Shown here: piece after piece, positions 53,255-61,832 of the stretch
How positions within the stretch are numbered: the stretch's first letter is position 1
How the letters are laid out: each line of letters begins with the position of its first letter
DNA from: Streptomyces sp. NBS 14/10
GTDB taxonomy: Bacteria; Actinomycetota; Actinomycetes; Streptomycetales; Streptomycetaceae
Direction of reading: 5' to 3'
DNA length: 64,000 nucleotides
Assembly (NCBI RefSeq): GCF_002224125.1
Contig: NZ_NCSM01000003.1
Coordinates: forward strand, 317,747-381,746
Program-made: the position numbers and the translations under genes
The notes under the pieces: model-generated
Database searches by the model: none
Seen by the model: the letters and a program-made list of their open reading frames with translations, nothing else
Told to the model about the DNA's origin: nothing

Positions 53255-54988
53255 TCAATCGTTCTTCGCTGCGAGTACGCCGTGCACGGCGCGGGCGATC
53301 AGGGCCAGGGACACCGCACCGGCGTCCGGGGTGCCCAGGGACTTCTCCGCGTGCGGGCGGGCGCGGCCCAGGCGCGGGAGGAGTTCGGCGGTGGCCTTGG
53401 CGGCGGCCTCGGCGGCGGTGGCCGCGGCGTCCCAGGCGGCGGCGAGGGGCTGCACCTCGGCCACGGCCTCGCCGAGCGCGCCGGCCAGCGGGACCAGCAC
53501 GTCGACCATCGTCTTGTCGCCGACCTCCGCCTTGCCGAGCCGCATCACGCCGTCGGCGGCGGCGGCCACACCGGTGGCGACGGCGGCCGCGTCGGGCCGG
53601 TCGGCGTCGCCGAGGGCGGTGCCGACCTGGCGCAGGATGACGCCCCACAGGGCGCCGGAGGTGCCGCCGGCCCGGTCGGCCCAGGCGTCGGCGGCGTGGC
53701 ACAGCAGGGTGCCGGCGCCCGCGCCGAGGCCCTGGGCGCGGCGTCCGGCCTCGTACGCGGCCTCGGCGCCGCGCCGCATGCCGATGCCGTGGTCGCCGTC
53801 GCCCGCGACGGCGTCGATGCGGCCGAGCTCGTCGGCGTGCTCGGCGACGGTCCGTACGACGGCGGCCAGCGCGTCCAGCGCCGTACGGGCCGCCGCGCGC
53901 GACTCCTCGCTCGCGGCGGGGACGGTGATCTGCTCGGGCTGTTCCTCAGGGCCCTCGGAGCTGATGTCCACCGTCGGCCCCAGCGCCCCCTTGCGGTACG
54001 CGGGCGCGTCGGCCGGGGCCGTCCACAGCGGCTCCAGCTCCTCGGTCAGCCAGAAGAGGGTGAGCGAGACGCCCGCCATGTCGAAGCTGGTGACGAGCTC
54101 GCCGACCTCCGGATCGACGGCCACCACGCCCGCCTCGTCCAGCAGCCGGGCCACCCTGCGGTAGACCACGAACAGCTCTTCGTACTTGACCGCCCCGAGC
54201 CCGTTGAGGATCACGCCCGCGCGCAGCCCGCGCGGGGTGTCCACGCCCTCCGGCAGTTCGGCCAGCAGCGTGGAGACCAGCAGCTCGGCCGCCTCGTCGG
54301 CGGTGGGCACCGCGGCCTCGGACAGACCGGGCTCGCCGTGGATGCCCAGGCCCACCGCCATCCGGCCCTCGGGGACGGTGAACAGCGGGGTGTCGGCGCC
54401 GGGCAGGGTGCAGCCGGAGAAGGCGATGCCGAACGAGCGGGTGCGGGCATTGGCCAGCTCGGCGAGGCGTACGACCTCGTCCAGCGGCAGACCCGCCTCG
54501 GCCGCCGCGGCGGCGGTCTTGAACACCGCGAGGTCCCCGGCGACCCCGCGGCGCTTGGCGGACTCCTCGACGGGGGCGCTGGAGATGTCGTCGGTGACGA
54601 CGACCGTCCGGCAGTCGACGCCCTCGGCGTTCAGCCGCTCCTCGGCCTGGCCGAAGTGCAGCACGTCACCGGCGTAATTGCCGAAGGTCAGCAGCACCCC
54701 CGCGCCGCCGTGCGCGGCCTTCGCGACCTGGTGGACCTGCTGGGCCGAGGGCGAGGCGAAGACGTTGCCGACCGCGGCGCCGTGGGCCAGGCCCCGGCCG
54801 ACCAGGCCGGAGAAGGCCGGGTAGTGGCCGGAGCCGCCGCCGATGACGACCGCCACCTGGCCCGGGGCCGTGGGGGTGGCGCGGACGACACCGCCGGGGA
54901 CACGCCGTACCCATCTGCGGTGGGCGGCGACGAAGCCCTCCAGGGCCTCGTCCGCGAAGGCGGCGGGGGTGTTGAACAGTCGAGTCAT
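53255..54988 (-). CDS. lerK: dihydroxyacetone-kinase-type enzyme, probable L-erythrulose kinase
   Basis: A 577-residue fused DhaK-DhaL kinase using ATP. DhaK part: [59 protein letters not shown] and [17 protein letters not shown]. DhaL part (from about 355): [23 protein letters not shown] with the Mg-binding Asp cluster, and [12 protein letters not shown]. Members next to TIM- and RpiB-like genes phosphorylate L-erythrulose (LerK). A 12-nt repeat spacer separates it from the MFS gene. ggagg is about 10 nt before the ATG. Confidence 0.78.
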   Translation of the reverse strand: MTRLFNTPAAFADEALEGFVAAHRRWVRRVPGGVVRATPTAPGQVAVVIGGGSGHYPAFSGLVGRGLAHGAAVGNVFASPSAQQVHQVAKAAHGGAGVLLTFGNYAGDVLHFGQAEERLNAEGVDCRTVVVTDDISSAPVEESAKRRGVAGDLAVFKTAAAAAEAGLPLDEVVRLAELANARTRSFGIAFSGCTLPGADTPLFTVPEGRMAVGLGIHGEPGLSEAAVPTADEAAELLVSTLLAELPEGVDTPRGLRAGVILNGLGAVKYEELFVVYRRVARLLDEAGVVAVDPEVGELVTSFDMAGVSLTLFWLTEELEPLWTAPADAPAYRKGALGPTVDISSEGPEEQPEQITVPAASEESRAAARTALDALAAVVRTVAEHADELGRIDAVAGDGDHGIGMRRGAEAAYEAGRRAQGLGAGAGTLLCHAADAWADRAGGTSGALWGVILRQVGTALGDADRPDAAAVATGVAAAADGVMRLGKAEVGDKTMVDVLVPLAGALGEAVAEVQPLAAAWDAAATAAEAAAKATAELLPRLGRARPHAEKSLGTPDAGAVSLALIARAVHGVLAAKND

Positions 54989-55040
54989 GGCAGGCGGCCT
55001 CCGGGCCACGGGGGTGAGATCGATACGTGCCGGCCGGGCG

Positions 55041-55138
55041 GGGACAGGGCCCGGGACAGGTCCCGGGACGGTGCCCGGGACCGTGCCCGGGCCGGTGCCA
55101 GGCCGGTGCCTGGGTCCGCGCCCGGGCCGGTGCCTGGG
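55041..55138. repeat. degenerate 12-bp tandem repeats between MFS and kinase genes
   Basis: About eight head-to-tail 12-mers of the type gggacaggtccc/gggacggtgccc/gggaccgtgccc, changing gradually to gggccggtgcct near the MFS stop. The units contain the palindromic ggtccc/gggacc, so the transcript would form many hairpins inside the operon and could lower expression of the genes downstream of the transporter. Confidence 0.75.
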
Positions 55139-56524
55139 TCAGTGCCCGGTCGTGATCAGCTCCTGCTCGGTGTCCGCGGCCTGTGGCAGGGGCCGGGTGG
55201 AGAGCCAGAGCATCAGGACGGCCGACAGGAGCATGAAGCCGCCGACGACGAAGAGCGGGAGGTAGTAGGAGCCGCTGAAGTCCTTGAGCCAGCCGGTGAT
55301 GTAGCTGGCGGCGAAGCCCGCGACATTGCCCATGGTGTTGATCAGGGCGATACCGGCGGCCGCGGCGGCTCCGGTGAGGAACTGGGACGGCAGTGACCAG
55401 AAGACGGGCAGGGCGGCGAAGATCGAGCACGCGGTGACGGTGATGACCGCGATGGTCGCGCTCGGCGAGCCCATGTAGAGGGCGAGCGGGATGCTGATCC
55501 CGCCGAGCGCCGCCGGTCCCGCGATATGCCAGGCGCGCGTCCCGTGCCGGGTGGCGTGCCGGGACCAGAAGAACAGCGCGATGGCGGCGGGGAGGTACGG
55601 GATGGCGGTGATCAGGCCCTTGTCCAGCACGGAGAACTTGGTGCCGTACTGGTCCTCGAAGCCGCTGATGATCGTGGGGAGGAAGAACGCCAGGGCGTAG
55701 AGGCCGTAGATGAAGCCGAAGTAGACGAGGGAGAGGACCCAGACCCGGCCGCTGGTGAACGCCGCCTTGAGCGCACCGCGCCCACCGTGCCCGGGGGCCT
55801 TCCCCTGCCCGCCGTCCGTCTTCGTGCCGTTCTCGCGCGCCAGCTCGGCCGTGAGCCAGTCCTTCTCGTCCTGGGTCAGCCACTTCGCGTCGGCCGGCCG
55901 GTCGATCAGATAGAACCAAGCGATGATGCCGAGCAGGATCGCGGGGATGGACACGCCGAGGAACATGAAGCGCCAGCCGTCCAGGCCGAACGCCCCGTGC
56001 TGGTTGATCAGCAGCCCGGCGAGCGGGGCGCCGATCACCGTGGTCAGCGGCTGGGCCAGGTAGAACAGCGCCAGGATCTTGGTGCGGTGGCGGGCCGGGA
56101 CCCACTGGCTGAGGTAGAGGATCGCCCCGGGGAAGAAGCCCGCCTCGGCGACGCCGAGCAGAAAGCGCAGCCCGTACAGCTGCCCGGTGCTCTCCACCCA
56201 GGTGAACAGCAGGGAGACGATCCCCCAGGTGACCATGATCCGGGCCAGCCAGCGGCGGGCGCCGAACCGGTGCAGGGCCATGTTGCTGGGCACTTCCAGC
56301 AGGATGTAGCCGATGAAGAAGACGCCGGAGGCCAGTCCGAACTGAGCCGCCGAGAGGCCGAGGTCATCGCCCATGCCGTTGGGCTCGGCGAACGAGACCG
56401 CGGTCCGGTCCAGGAAGTTCACGAAGAACATCAGGGCGACGAAGGGGACGAGACGCCGCGCGACCTTCTTGACGGCCGATCTCTCGACGTCCCGTATGAC
56501 GGGGGATGGGGCGAAAGTGCCCAT
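55139..56524 (-). CDS. MFS transporter, anion:cation symporter family
   Basis: A 461-residue, 12-helix MFS protein of the ACS family (tartrate/glucarate/phthalate-like): ERSAVKKVARRLVPFVALMFFVNFLDRTAVSFAEPNGMGDDLGLSAAQFG, GVFFIGYILLEVPSNMALHRFGARRWLARIMVTWG, RFLLGVAEAGFFPGAILYLSQWVPARHR. These porters carry sugar acids, matching import of D-apionate or its lactone by the operon. First gene of the operon, starting opposite the GntR regulator with an operator between them. Confidence 0.87.
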   Translation of the reverse strand: MGTFAPSPVIRDVERSAVKKVARRLVPFVALMFFVNFLDRTAVSFAEPNGMGDDLGLSAAQFGLASGVFFIGYILLEVPSNMALHRFGARRWLARIMVTWGIVSLLFTWVESTGQLYGLRFLLGVAEAGFFPGAILYLSQWVPARHRTKILALFYLAQPLTTVIGAPLAGLLINQHGAFGLDGWRFMFLGVSIPAILLGIIAWFYLIDRPADAKWLTQDEKDWLTAELARENGTKTDGGQGKAPGHGGRGALKAAFTSGRVWVLSLVYFGFIYGLYALAFFLPTIISGFEDQYGTKFSVLDKGLITAIPYLPAAIALFFWSRHATRHGTRAWHIAGPAALGGISIPLALYMGSPSATIAVITVTACSIFAALPVFWSLPSQFLTGAAAAAGIALINTMGNVAGFAASYITGWLKDFSGSYYLPLFVVGGFMLLSAVLMLWLSTRPLPQAADTEQELITTGH

Positions 56525-56591
56525 GGCGGCTCCTGACTGAGCGGACGGCTTTGTCCTGCGGGGTGGCTACACGCTAAGTCACGCTCCGAAA

Positions 56592-56604
56592 ATTGGTCAC
56601 CAAT
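56592..56604. promoter_or_regulatory. FadR/GntR-type operator ATTGGTCACCAAT
   Basis: ATTGGTCACCAAT is a perfect 13-bp palindrome in the divergent spacer between the MFS operon and the GntR regulator gene, 68 bp from the MFS start. The TGGT-N-ACCA core agrees with FadR-subfamily half-sites. Binding of the adjacent regulator would control both directions. Confidence 0.7.
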
Positions 56605-56736
56605 TAACCAAAGTGATGTGTGTCGCTTTTGAAACCCTTGACGGGCGGCCCTCCAGCGCCTACGTCAGCACTGCCGCCCCGGGCCGTCGCCGCTGGTGAT
56701 GTACTAGGGGGTCGGTATGTCCGAGGACCCGAGTCC

Positions 56737-57528
56737 ATGAGGGGAAAACGCCACGTGAGCGCCGAGCCCGACCAGCCGAACTTCACCGCGCTGCTGCGCC
56801 CGGTCGTCCGGGAGTCATCGGTCAGCGAGGTCGCCAAGCGGCTGCTGGACCACCTCTCCGAGGGCCACCTGAAGCCCGGCACCCGGCTGCCCGCCGAGCG
56901 CCAGCTGGCCGAGGCGCTCAATGTCGCCCGTTCCAGTGTGCGGGGTGCGCTCTCCGCACTCGATGTGCTCGGCATCATCGAGATCCGCCCCGGCTCCGGC
57001 TCCTACGTACGCGCCGGGACGTCGGAGTTCCTGCCCCGGGCTATCAACTGGGGGCTGATGCTCGGCCAGCGCCGCACCCACGACCTGGTCGAGGTGCGCA
57101 CCTTCATGGAGGCCATGTCCGCCCGGCTGGCCGCCGAGCGCGCCGAGGACGCGGACGTCGAACGGCTCGAGGCGCATCTGGAGCGGATGCGGGAGGCGGG
57201 CGCCGACGTCACGGCGTTCATCGACGCCGACATCGCCTTTCACCTGGAAACCGCCACCATCGCGCGCAACACCGTCCTCAGCGACATCCTCCACAGCATC
57301 CGCTCGCTGCTCCAGGTGTGGATGGAGCGCGCGGGCGACATCGAGGGCACGGTGGCCGGGACGCTGAAGGAACACGGCGCGATCCTCCAGGCCGTCCGCG
57401 ACCGCGATCCGCAGGCGGCCGAGCGGGCCATGGCGGATCACATGCAGTGCGCGAGCGAGCGGCTGTGGTCCTCGCTGAGCGTGGAGGAGAGCGGAGCTTC
57501 GGGCAGCGGTCCGGGCGGCGCCGCGTAG
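56737..57528 (+). CDS. GntR-family (FadR subfamily) transcriptional regulator
   Basis: A 263-residue regulator. The winged HTH is VAKRLLDHLSEGHLKPGTRLPAERQLAEALNVARSSVRGALSALDVLGIIEIRPGSGSYV. The FCD ligand domain follows (HDLVEVRTFMEAMSARLAAERAED, DIAFHLETATIARN, LKEHGAILQAVRDRDPQAAERAMADHM) with its metal-binding His. It should repress the divergent sugar-acid operon until a pathway intermediate binds. ATG 56737 has gaggac 9 nt upstream; GTG 56755 is an alternative. Confidence 0.92.
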   Translation: MRGKRHVSAEPDQPNFTALLRPVVRESSVSEVAKRLLDHLSEGHLKPGTRLPAERQLAEALNVARSSVRGALSALDVLGIIEIRPGSGSYVRAGTSEFLPRAINWGLMLGQRRTHDLVEVRTFMEAMSARLAAERAEDADVERLEAHLERMREAGADVTAFIDADIAFHLETATIARNTVLSDILHSIRSLLQVWMERAGDIEGTVAGTLKEHGAILQAVRDRDPQAAERAMADHMQCASERLWSSLSVEESGASGSGPGGAA

Positions 57529-57669
57529 CGGACGGCGGCACGTCACTCGTACGCAGGGGGCGGCCCGTACGCCGGCGGGTCTCGTACGTACGCGGGTCGG
57601 GCCGGGCGGGCCACCGTATTGGCCCATCTCAAGGCGCGGCCGGACCCGCCATGCGCCCAGACTGGGCAC

Positions 57670-57981
57670 ATGGCAGAGCGAGAGCGGCGCACCCCTCCCC
57701 CGAAGGCGGACCGCGCACCCCGCAGGACCGGCGCGGCGGAAGCGGCCGGCCGTGCCTGCGAACGGCTCGCCGCTCTGATAACTCACCCCACCGAGGGCGT
57801 CAGCGCCGTGTGCCGGGTCGAGGACGGCTGGCGGGTCAGCGTGGATGTGGTGGAGGTCGCCAGGATCCCCGACACGACAAGCCTGCTGGCCACCTACGAG
57901 GTGGACATCGACGAGCGGGGTGAGCTCCGTGAGTACCGGAGAGTCCGCCGCTACCGGCGCGGCTCGGCCGACGACTGCTGA
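57670..57981 (+). CDS. gvpO: gas vesicle protein GvpO
   Basis: A 103-residue GvpO: disordered basic N-terminus, then AAEAAGRACERLAALITHPTEGVSAVCRVEDGWRVSVDVVEVARIPDTTSLLATYEVDIDERGELREYRRVRRYRRG, the full family domain. GvpO heads Streptomyces gas-vesicle clusters and is thought to aid assembly. No clear SD precedes the ATG; the transcript may be leaderless. Confidence 0.93.
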   Translation: MAERERRTPPPKADRAPRRTGAAEAAGRACERLAALITHPTEGVSAVCRVEDGWRVSVDVVEVARIPDTTSLLATYEVDIDERGELREYRRVRRYRRGSADDC

Positions 57982-58051
57982 CCGGCCGGGCCGGGCCGGG
58001 GTCGAACCCGGTCGGCGCCCAGGGCCGAGCCATCGAAAGGACGCTCCGATC

Positions 58052-58525
58052 ATGGCCCCCACCTACGCCCCCACCCACACCGACGAGGTCGTCTGCATCT
58101 CGCGCTCGGGCAACCTCTACGACGTCCTCGAACTCATCCTCGACCGCGGCATGGTGATCGACGTCTTCCTCCGGGTCTCCCTGGTCGGCATCGAGATCCT
58201 GAAGGTCGACGCCCGGATCGTCGTGGCGAGCGTGGACACGTACCTCCGCTTCGCCGAGGCATGCAACCGCCTGGACCTGGAGTTCGACCGCAGCAGCACG
58301 ACCGTGCCCGAACTGCTGGGCTCGGGCCCGGCGGCCGGCCTCGGCAAGAGGGCGGCGAAGAAGACGGCCAAGAAGGCGGTGGAGACCGTGGGCGGCAAGG
58401 TCAAGAAGGCCGTGACCGGCGGTGGCGATGAGGACGAGTACGAGGACGAGGACCGGGGCGAGGAGCGTCGCCCGCGGGAGCGCGCGGCCGCCCGCCCCCG
58501 CCGCCGTACCGACGAGGAGGACTGA
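58052..58525 (+). CDS. gvpA: gas vesicle structural protein (GvpA/GvpJ family) with charged tail
   Basis: A 157-residue GvpA-family protein. The core SGNLYDVLELILDRGMVIDVFLRVSLVGIEILKVDARIVVASVDTYLRFAEACNRLDLEF (residues about 19-78) is the amphipathic vesicle-wall sequence. A long C-terminal tail follows: Lys-rich (GKRAAKKTAKKAVETVGGKVKKAV), then Asp/Glu-rich (DEDEYEDEDRGEE), then Arg-rich. Classical GvpA has only ~70-140 residues, so this tail is an addition typical of Streptomyces copies. Confidence 0.92.
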   Translation: MAPTYAPTHTDEVVCISRSGNLYDVLELILDRGMVIDVFLRVSLVGIEILKVDARIVVASVDTYLRFAEACNRLDLEFDRSSTTVPELLGSGPAAGLGKRAAKKTAKKAVETVGGKVKKAVTGGGDEDEYEDEDRGEERRPRERAAARPRRRTDEED

Positions 58526-58529
58526 CCCC

Positions 58530-59297
58530 ATGGCCGCACAGGGCGTGTACGTCTACGGCGTCGTCCGCGCCTCCCATCCGGTGCCGCCCGGCCGCACCGG
58601 GGTGGGCGCGGACCCGGCCCCGGTCCGTACGCTCCGCGCCGGGGAGCTGGCCGCCGTGGTCAGCGACGCCCCGCCCGGCCTGCGCGCCAAGCGGCGCGAC
58701 CTCCTCGCGCACCAGGACCTGGCGCTGTCACTGGCGGCGGACGGCCCGGTGCTGCCCATGCGCTTCGGGATGATCGCGCCCGACGAGGAGGCGGTGCGGA
58801 GCCAGTTGGCCGCCTCCGAGCGTGCGCATCTCGCCGCGCTCGACCGTCTGGCCGGCCGGATCGAGATGAACCTCAAGGCCATGCCGGTCGAGGCCGGGCT
58901 GCCCGCGCTGGTCCGGGAGAGCCCCGAGGTGGCCCGGGCGCGCGCCGCCGCGCGCCGGTCCCCGGGGTACGAGGCCAGCGTGCGGCTCGGCGAGGCCGTG
59001 GCGCGGGGGCTGTCCGGCCGGGCCGCCGCCGCGTCGGCCGCGGTGGTCGCCGAGCTGTCCGCGGTGGCGGTGGAGCAGGTGCGGGGGCCGGAGGTGCCCG
59101 GGTGCGTGCTCAATGTCTCCTTCCTTCTCGACCGGCGTGCGGGGGACCGGTTCCGGGCCGTGGTGGAGCGCTTCGCGGCGGCCCACGGCAGCCATGTCGA
59201 GCTGTGCCTCACCGGGCCGCTGCCCTGCTACAGCTTTGTCGACCCCGACCCCACCCCGGGCACCGCCCGGCGGAACCCCGTGGCGAACGGAGCGTGA
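58530..59297 (+). CDS. gvpF: gas vesicle protein GvpF/GvpL family
   Basis: A 255-residue GvpF/L protein: VYVYGVVRASHPVPPGRTGVG, LAAVVSDAPPGLRAKRRDLLAHQDLALSLAADGPVLPMRFGM, RIEMNLKAMPVEAGLPALV and the C-terminal VLNVSFLLDRRAGDRFRAVVERFAAAHGSHVELCLTGPLPCYSFV. These proteins cap or nucleate vesicle assembly. It starts 5 nt after gvpA and ends 1 nt before gvpG. Confidence 0.93.
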   Translation: MAAQGVYVYGVVRASHPVPPGRTGVGADPAPVRTLRAGELAAVVSDAPPGLRAKRRDLLAHQDLALSLAADGPVLPMRFGMIAPDEEAVRSQLAASERAHLAALDRLAGRIEMNLKAMPVEAGLPALVRESPEVARARAAARRSPGYEASVRLGEAVARGLSGRAAAASAAVVAELSAVAVEQVRGPEVPGCVLNVSFLLDRRAGDRFRAVVERFAAAHGSHVELCLTGPLPCYSFVDPDPTPGTARRNPVANGA

Positions 59298-59298
59298 C

Positions 59299-59550
59299 AT
59301 GGGCTTGCTGAGCGGTCTCGTCCTCCTCCCCATGGCGCCCGTGCGGGGCACGATCTGGGTGGCGGACTGCCTGGTGGACGCCGCGGAGCACGAGCTGCAC
59401 GACCCGGCGGTCCTGCGTGCCAAACTCGCCGAGCTGAACGAGGACCTGGAGGCGGGGGCGATCACCCCCGAGGAGTTCGAGCGGGAAGAGGACCGGCTGC
59501 TGGACCTGTTGGAGCGGTCGGTCCCGTCCCTCCCGGTGAGGCACGGGTGA
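59299..59550 (+). CDS. gvpG: gas vesicle protein GvpG
   Basis: An 83-residue GvpG: LLSGLVLLPMAPVRGTIWVADCLVDAAEHELHDPAVLRAKLAELNEDLEAGAITPEEFEREEDRLLDLLE, a short hydrophobic start followed by a helical, acidic body, as in the family. Part of the compact gvp operon. Confidence 0.92.
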   Translation: MGLLSGLVLLPMAPVRGTIWVADCLVDAAEHELHDPAVLRAKLAELNEDLEAGAITPEEFEREEDRLLDLLERSVPSLPVRHG

Positions 59551-59557
59551 GGCGGCC

Positions 59558-59920
59558 ATGATCGATCCCGAGCTGACCGGCAGAACGCCCCTGGGTACGG
59601 CCCCGCCCACGGCCAACCTCGCCGAGATCCTGGAACGAGTGCTCGACAAGGGCATCGTCATCGCCGGCGACATCAAGATCGACCTGCTCGACATCGAACT
59701 GCTCACCATCCGGCTCCGGTTGTTCGTGGCGTCCGTCGACACCGCCCGCAGGGCCGGAATCGACTGGTGGGAGACCGATCCGGCGCTCTCCTCCCGCGCC
59801 GCGCGGGACGCCCTCGCCGAGGAGAACGCACAGCTGCGCAGCCGCCTGGAGGCGCTGGAATCCGGCAACGGCGCGGGGGAGCTGAGCGCCGTCGGCGGCG
59901 AGGAGAGGAGCGACGGATGA
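59558..59920 (+). CDS. gvpJ: gas vesicle protein GvpJ (GvpA family)
   Basis: A 120-residue GvpA-family protein with the core NLAEILERVLDKGIVIAGDIKIDLLDIELLTIRLRLFVASVDTARRAGIDWW and a C-terminal coiled-coil-like tail (AARDALAEENAQLRSRLEALESG). The shift from VFLRVSLV to IKIDLLDIE and the coiled coil fit the GvpJ-type minor protein. It overlaps the next gene by 4 nt (ATGA). Confidence 0.9.
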   Translation: MIDPELTGRTPLGTAPPTANLAEILERVLDKGIVIAGDIKIDLLDIELLTIRLRLFVASVDTARRAGIDWWETDPALSSRAARDALAEENAQLRSRLEALESGNGAGELSAVGGEERSDG

Positions 59921-60807
59921 TGTCCGAGCAGACCAACGAGCAGACACCCGAACAGCCCCCCGAACAGCCCTCCGACCAGATGCCCGGTCAGCTCCCCACG
60001 GTCACCTACGCCTTCGCCGTCTGCCGACGGTGCGACCCCGGCGCCCTGGTCGGGCTCCCGGGACTCGACGACGCCACCCCGGTCCGTACCCTCGCCGCGG
60101 GCCCGCTCACCGCCGTCGTCCAGGACCTGTCCGCCGTCGACTTCGCGGAGGACGCCCTGCGGCAAAGGCTCACCGACCGCGACGAGCTGGAGCGCTGCGC
60201 CCGCGCCCACCATGAGGTGATCATGGCGGCGTCGGCCGTCACACCGACCGTGCCGCTGCCCTTCGCCACGCTCTATCTCGGCGACGCACGGGCCCGTGCC
60301 GCCCTGCGCGAGAAGGAGGAGTCCTTCCTCGCCGCCCTCGGCCGGTTCACCGGCCGCGTCGAGTGGGGGGTCAAGGTCTACACCGCCCCCGCACCCCCGG
60401 CCTCCTCCCCCGCTCCCTCCCCGACACCCGGCGCCGCGGCGGGCGGCGGCCGGGCCTATCTCGACCGCGTACGCAGCCGGCACCAGGGCCGCGAGCAGCG
60501 CCAGAACGAGGCGCTCCAGGCCGCGGAACGGGTGGACGCGGTGGTACGCGGCCTCGCCGTGGCCGCCCGGCGGCTGCGCCCGCACGGGGTCGAGGTCACC
60601 GGGGCGCACCGCACCCACGTACTCAACGCCGCCTACCTGATCAACAGCGCCCGCGAGAGCGAGCTGCGCGCCGCGCTGGAAGCCCTGCGCGGGGAGGAGA
60701 CGGCCGTCCAGATCGAGCTCTCGGGCCCGTGGGCCCCGTACTCCTTCGCCGACGGATCCGACGGAGGCGGCGGAGGCGGCGGATCCGACGGAGGCGTCTC
60801 CCGATGA
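59917..60807 (+). CDS. gvpL: gas vesicle protein GvpL/GvpF family, second copy
   Basis: A 296-residue GvpF/L paralogue: TYAFAVCRRCDPGALVGLPGLDDATPVRTLAAGPLTAVVQDL, HEVIMAASAVTPTVPLPFATLYLGDARARAALREKEESFLAALGRFTGRVEWGVKVYT, VLNAAYLINSARESELRAALEALRGEETAVQIELSGPWAPYSF. The N-terminus is Gln/Pro-rich and the C-terminus is a Gly-rich tail (GSDGGGGGGGSDGG). It is coupled at both ends by ATGA-type overlaps. Confidence 0.92.
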   Translation: MMSEQTNEQTPEQPPEQPSDQMPGQLPTVTYAFAVCRRCDPGALVGLPGLDDATPVRTLAAGPLTAVVQDLSAVDFAEDALRQRLTDRDELERCARAHHEVIMAASAVTPTVPLPFATLYLGDARARAALREKEESFLAALGRFTGRVEWGVKVYTAPAPPASSPAPSPTPGAAAGGGRAYLDRVRSRHQGREQRQNEALQAAERVDAVVRGLAVAARRLRPHGVEVTGAHRTHVLNAAYLINSARESELRAALEALRGEETAVQIELSGPWAPYSFADGSDGGGGGGGSDGGVSR

Positions 60808-61028
60808 CCATCGCCACCTGGGGAACCGGCCCCGCGGAAGCGCACGGACCGATCGGTGTGCCGCTTGTGGACCTGCTCGACCGGGTGCTGGCCACCGGGG
60901 TCGTCATCAGCGGCGACGTGGTCATCGCCATCGCCGAGGTGCCCCTCGTACGCCTCTCCCTGCACGCCCTGCTCTCCTCGGTCAACGAACGCGTCCCCGC
61001 CCCCTGGGCCGACGGCGGCCCGCTGTGA
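60804..61028 (+). CDS. gvpS: gas vesicle protein GvpS/GvpA-family small protein
   Basis: A 74-residue GvpA-family protein: VPLVDLLDRVLATGVVISGDVVIAIAEVPLVRLSLHALLSSVNERVPAPW. It lacks a tail and is the third GvpA-fold gene of the cluster, in the position usually called gvpS (or gvpM). It overlaps gvpL and gvpK by 4 nt each. Confidence 0.88.
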   Translation: MTIATWGTGPAEAHGPIGVPLVDLLDRVLATGVVISGDVVIAIAEVPLVRLSLHALLSSVNERVPAPWADGGPL

Positions 61029-61306
61029 CCGGCGGCGGCAAGCTCGATCTCGACGCCGACACGGTGGGCCGCGACCTGGTCGCCCTCGTCCTGACGGTCG
61101 TCGAACTCCTCCGACAGCTGATGGAACGCCAGGCCCTGCGCCGGATCGACGCCGGCGGACTCGGCGACGAGCAGATCGAGCGCATCGGCACCACACTGAT
61201 GCTCCTGGACCAGCGCATGGCGGAGCTGTGCGCCCAGCACGGCCTGCGCCCCGAAGACCTCAACCTGGACCTCGGCCCGCTGGGCACACTGCTCCCCCGG
61301 GACTGA
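61025..61306 (+). CDS. gvpK: gas vesicle protein GvpK
   Basis: A 93-residue GvpK: LDLDADTVGRDLVALVLTVVELLRQLMERQALRRIDAGGLGDEQIERIGTTLMLLDQRMAELCAQHGLRPEDLNLDLGPLGTLL, the full family. GTG 61025 overlaps the gvpS stop. Last gene of the gvp operon. No gvpN or gvpC-type gene is present, as is usual in Streptomyces clusters. Confidence 0.94.
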   Translation: MTGGGKLDLDADTVGRDLVALVLTVVELLRQLMERQALRRIDAGGLGDEQIERIGTTLMLLDQRMAELCAQHGLRPEDLNLDLGPLGTLLPRD

Positions 61307-61324
61307 ATCACCGCAGGGACTGAA

Positions 61325-61714
61325 TCACTGCACGATCATGAACTTGTTGCCGTCCGGGTCACGGAAGCCGAACATCGGCGGCACGGGGTCGCCCCATCGC
61401 TGGACCTCCTCGTCCGCGTCGACACCGCGGTCCCGCAGCGCGGCGTGGTCGGCGTCGATGTCCTCGCTCGTGAGGATGATGCCGGTCTCGACGCCGGGCG
61501 ACTGCCCCTCCATCGGCAGGACCAGCGAGATCGCGGCCGCGCCGCCGACCGGCGCCACCTCGATCCAGCGGTGGCCGTCGCCGAACGGGACGTCCGCACG
61601 CTTCTCGAAGCCGAGCGTGCCGACGTAGAAGTCCAGCGCCCGGTCCTGGTCGGACACCGGGACGGCCACCCGGCCCAACTCGGTGATGCGGGTGCCCTTG
61701 GTGCTGTCGGTCAT
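61325..61714 (-). CDS. VOC (glyoxalase/bleomycin-resistance) family protein
   Basis: A 129-residue single-domain VOC protein with two beta-alpha-beta-beta-beta units: RVAVPVSDQDRALDFYVGTLGFEKRADVPFGDGHRWIEVAP and EVQRWGDPVPPMFGFRDPDGNKFMIVQ. It contains the usual metal/substrate-binding edge but the ligand set is incomplete (no His early in strand 1), as in lactoylglutathione lyase-like proteins of unknown substrate. Convergent with gvpK and divergent from the MerR gene. Confidence 0.88.
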   Translation of the reverse strand: MTDSTKGTRITELGRVAVPVSDQDRALDFYVGTLGFEKRADVPFGDGHRWIEVAPVGGAAAISLVLPMEGQSPGVETGIILTSEDIDADHAALRDRGVDADEEVQRWGDPVPPMFGFRDPDGNKFMIVQ

Positions 61715-61832
61715 GATGATCTCCCTGGGGAATGGTTCTGCTTGTAGGACCGCCCGGCCCGACGGAACTCATCGCCTCCCCGCGAGGAGTCTTCTTGACC
61801 TTCAAGCCGCATGAAGCCCAACAATCGCGCCC

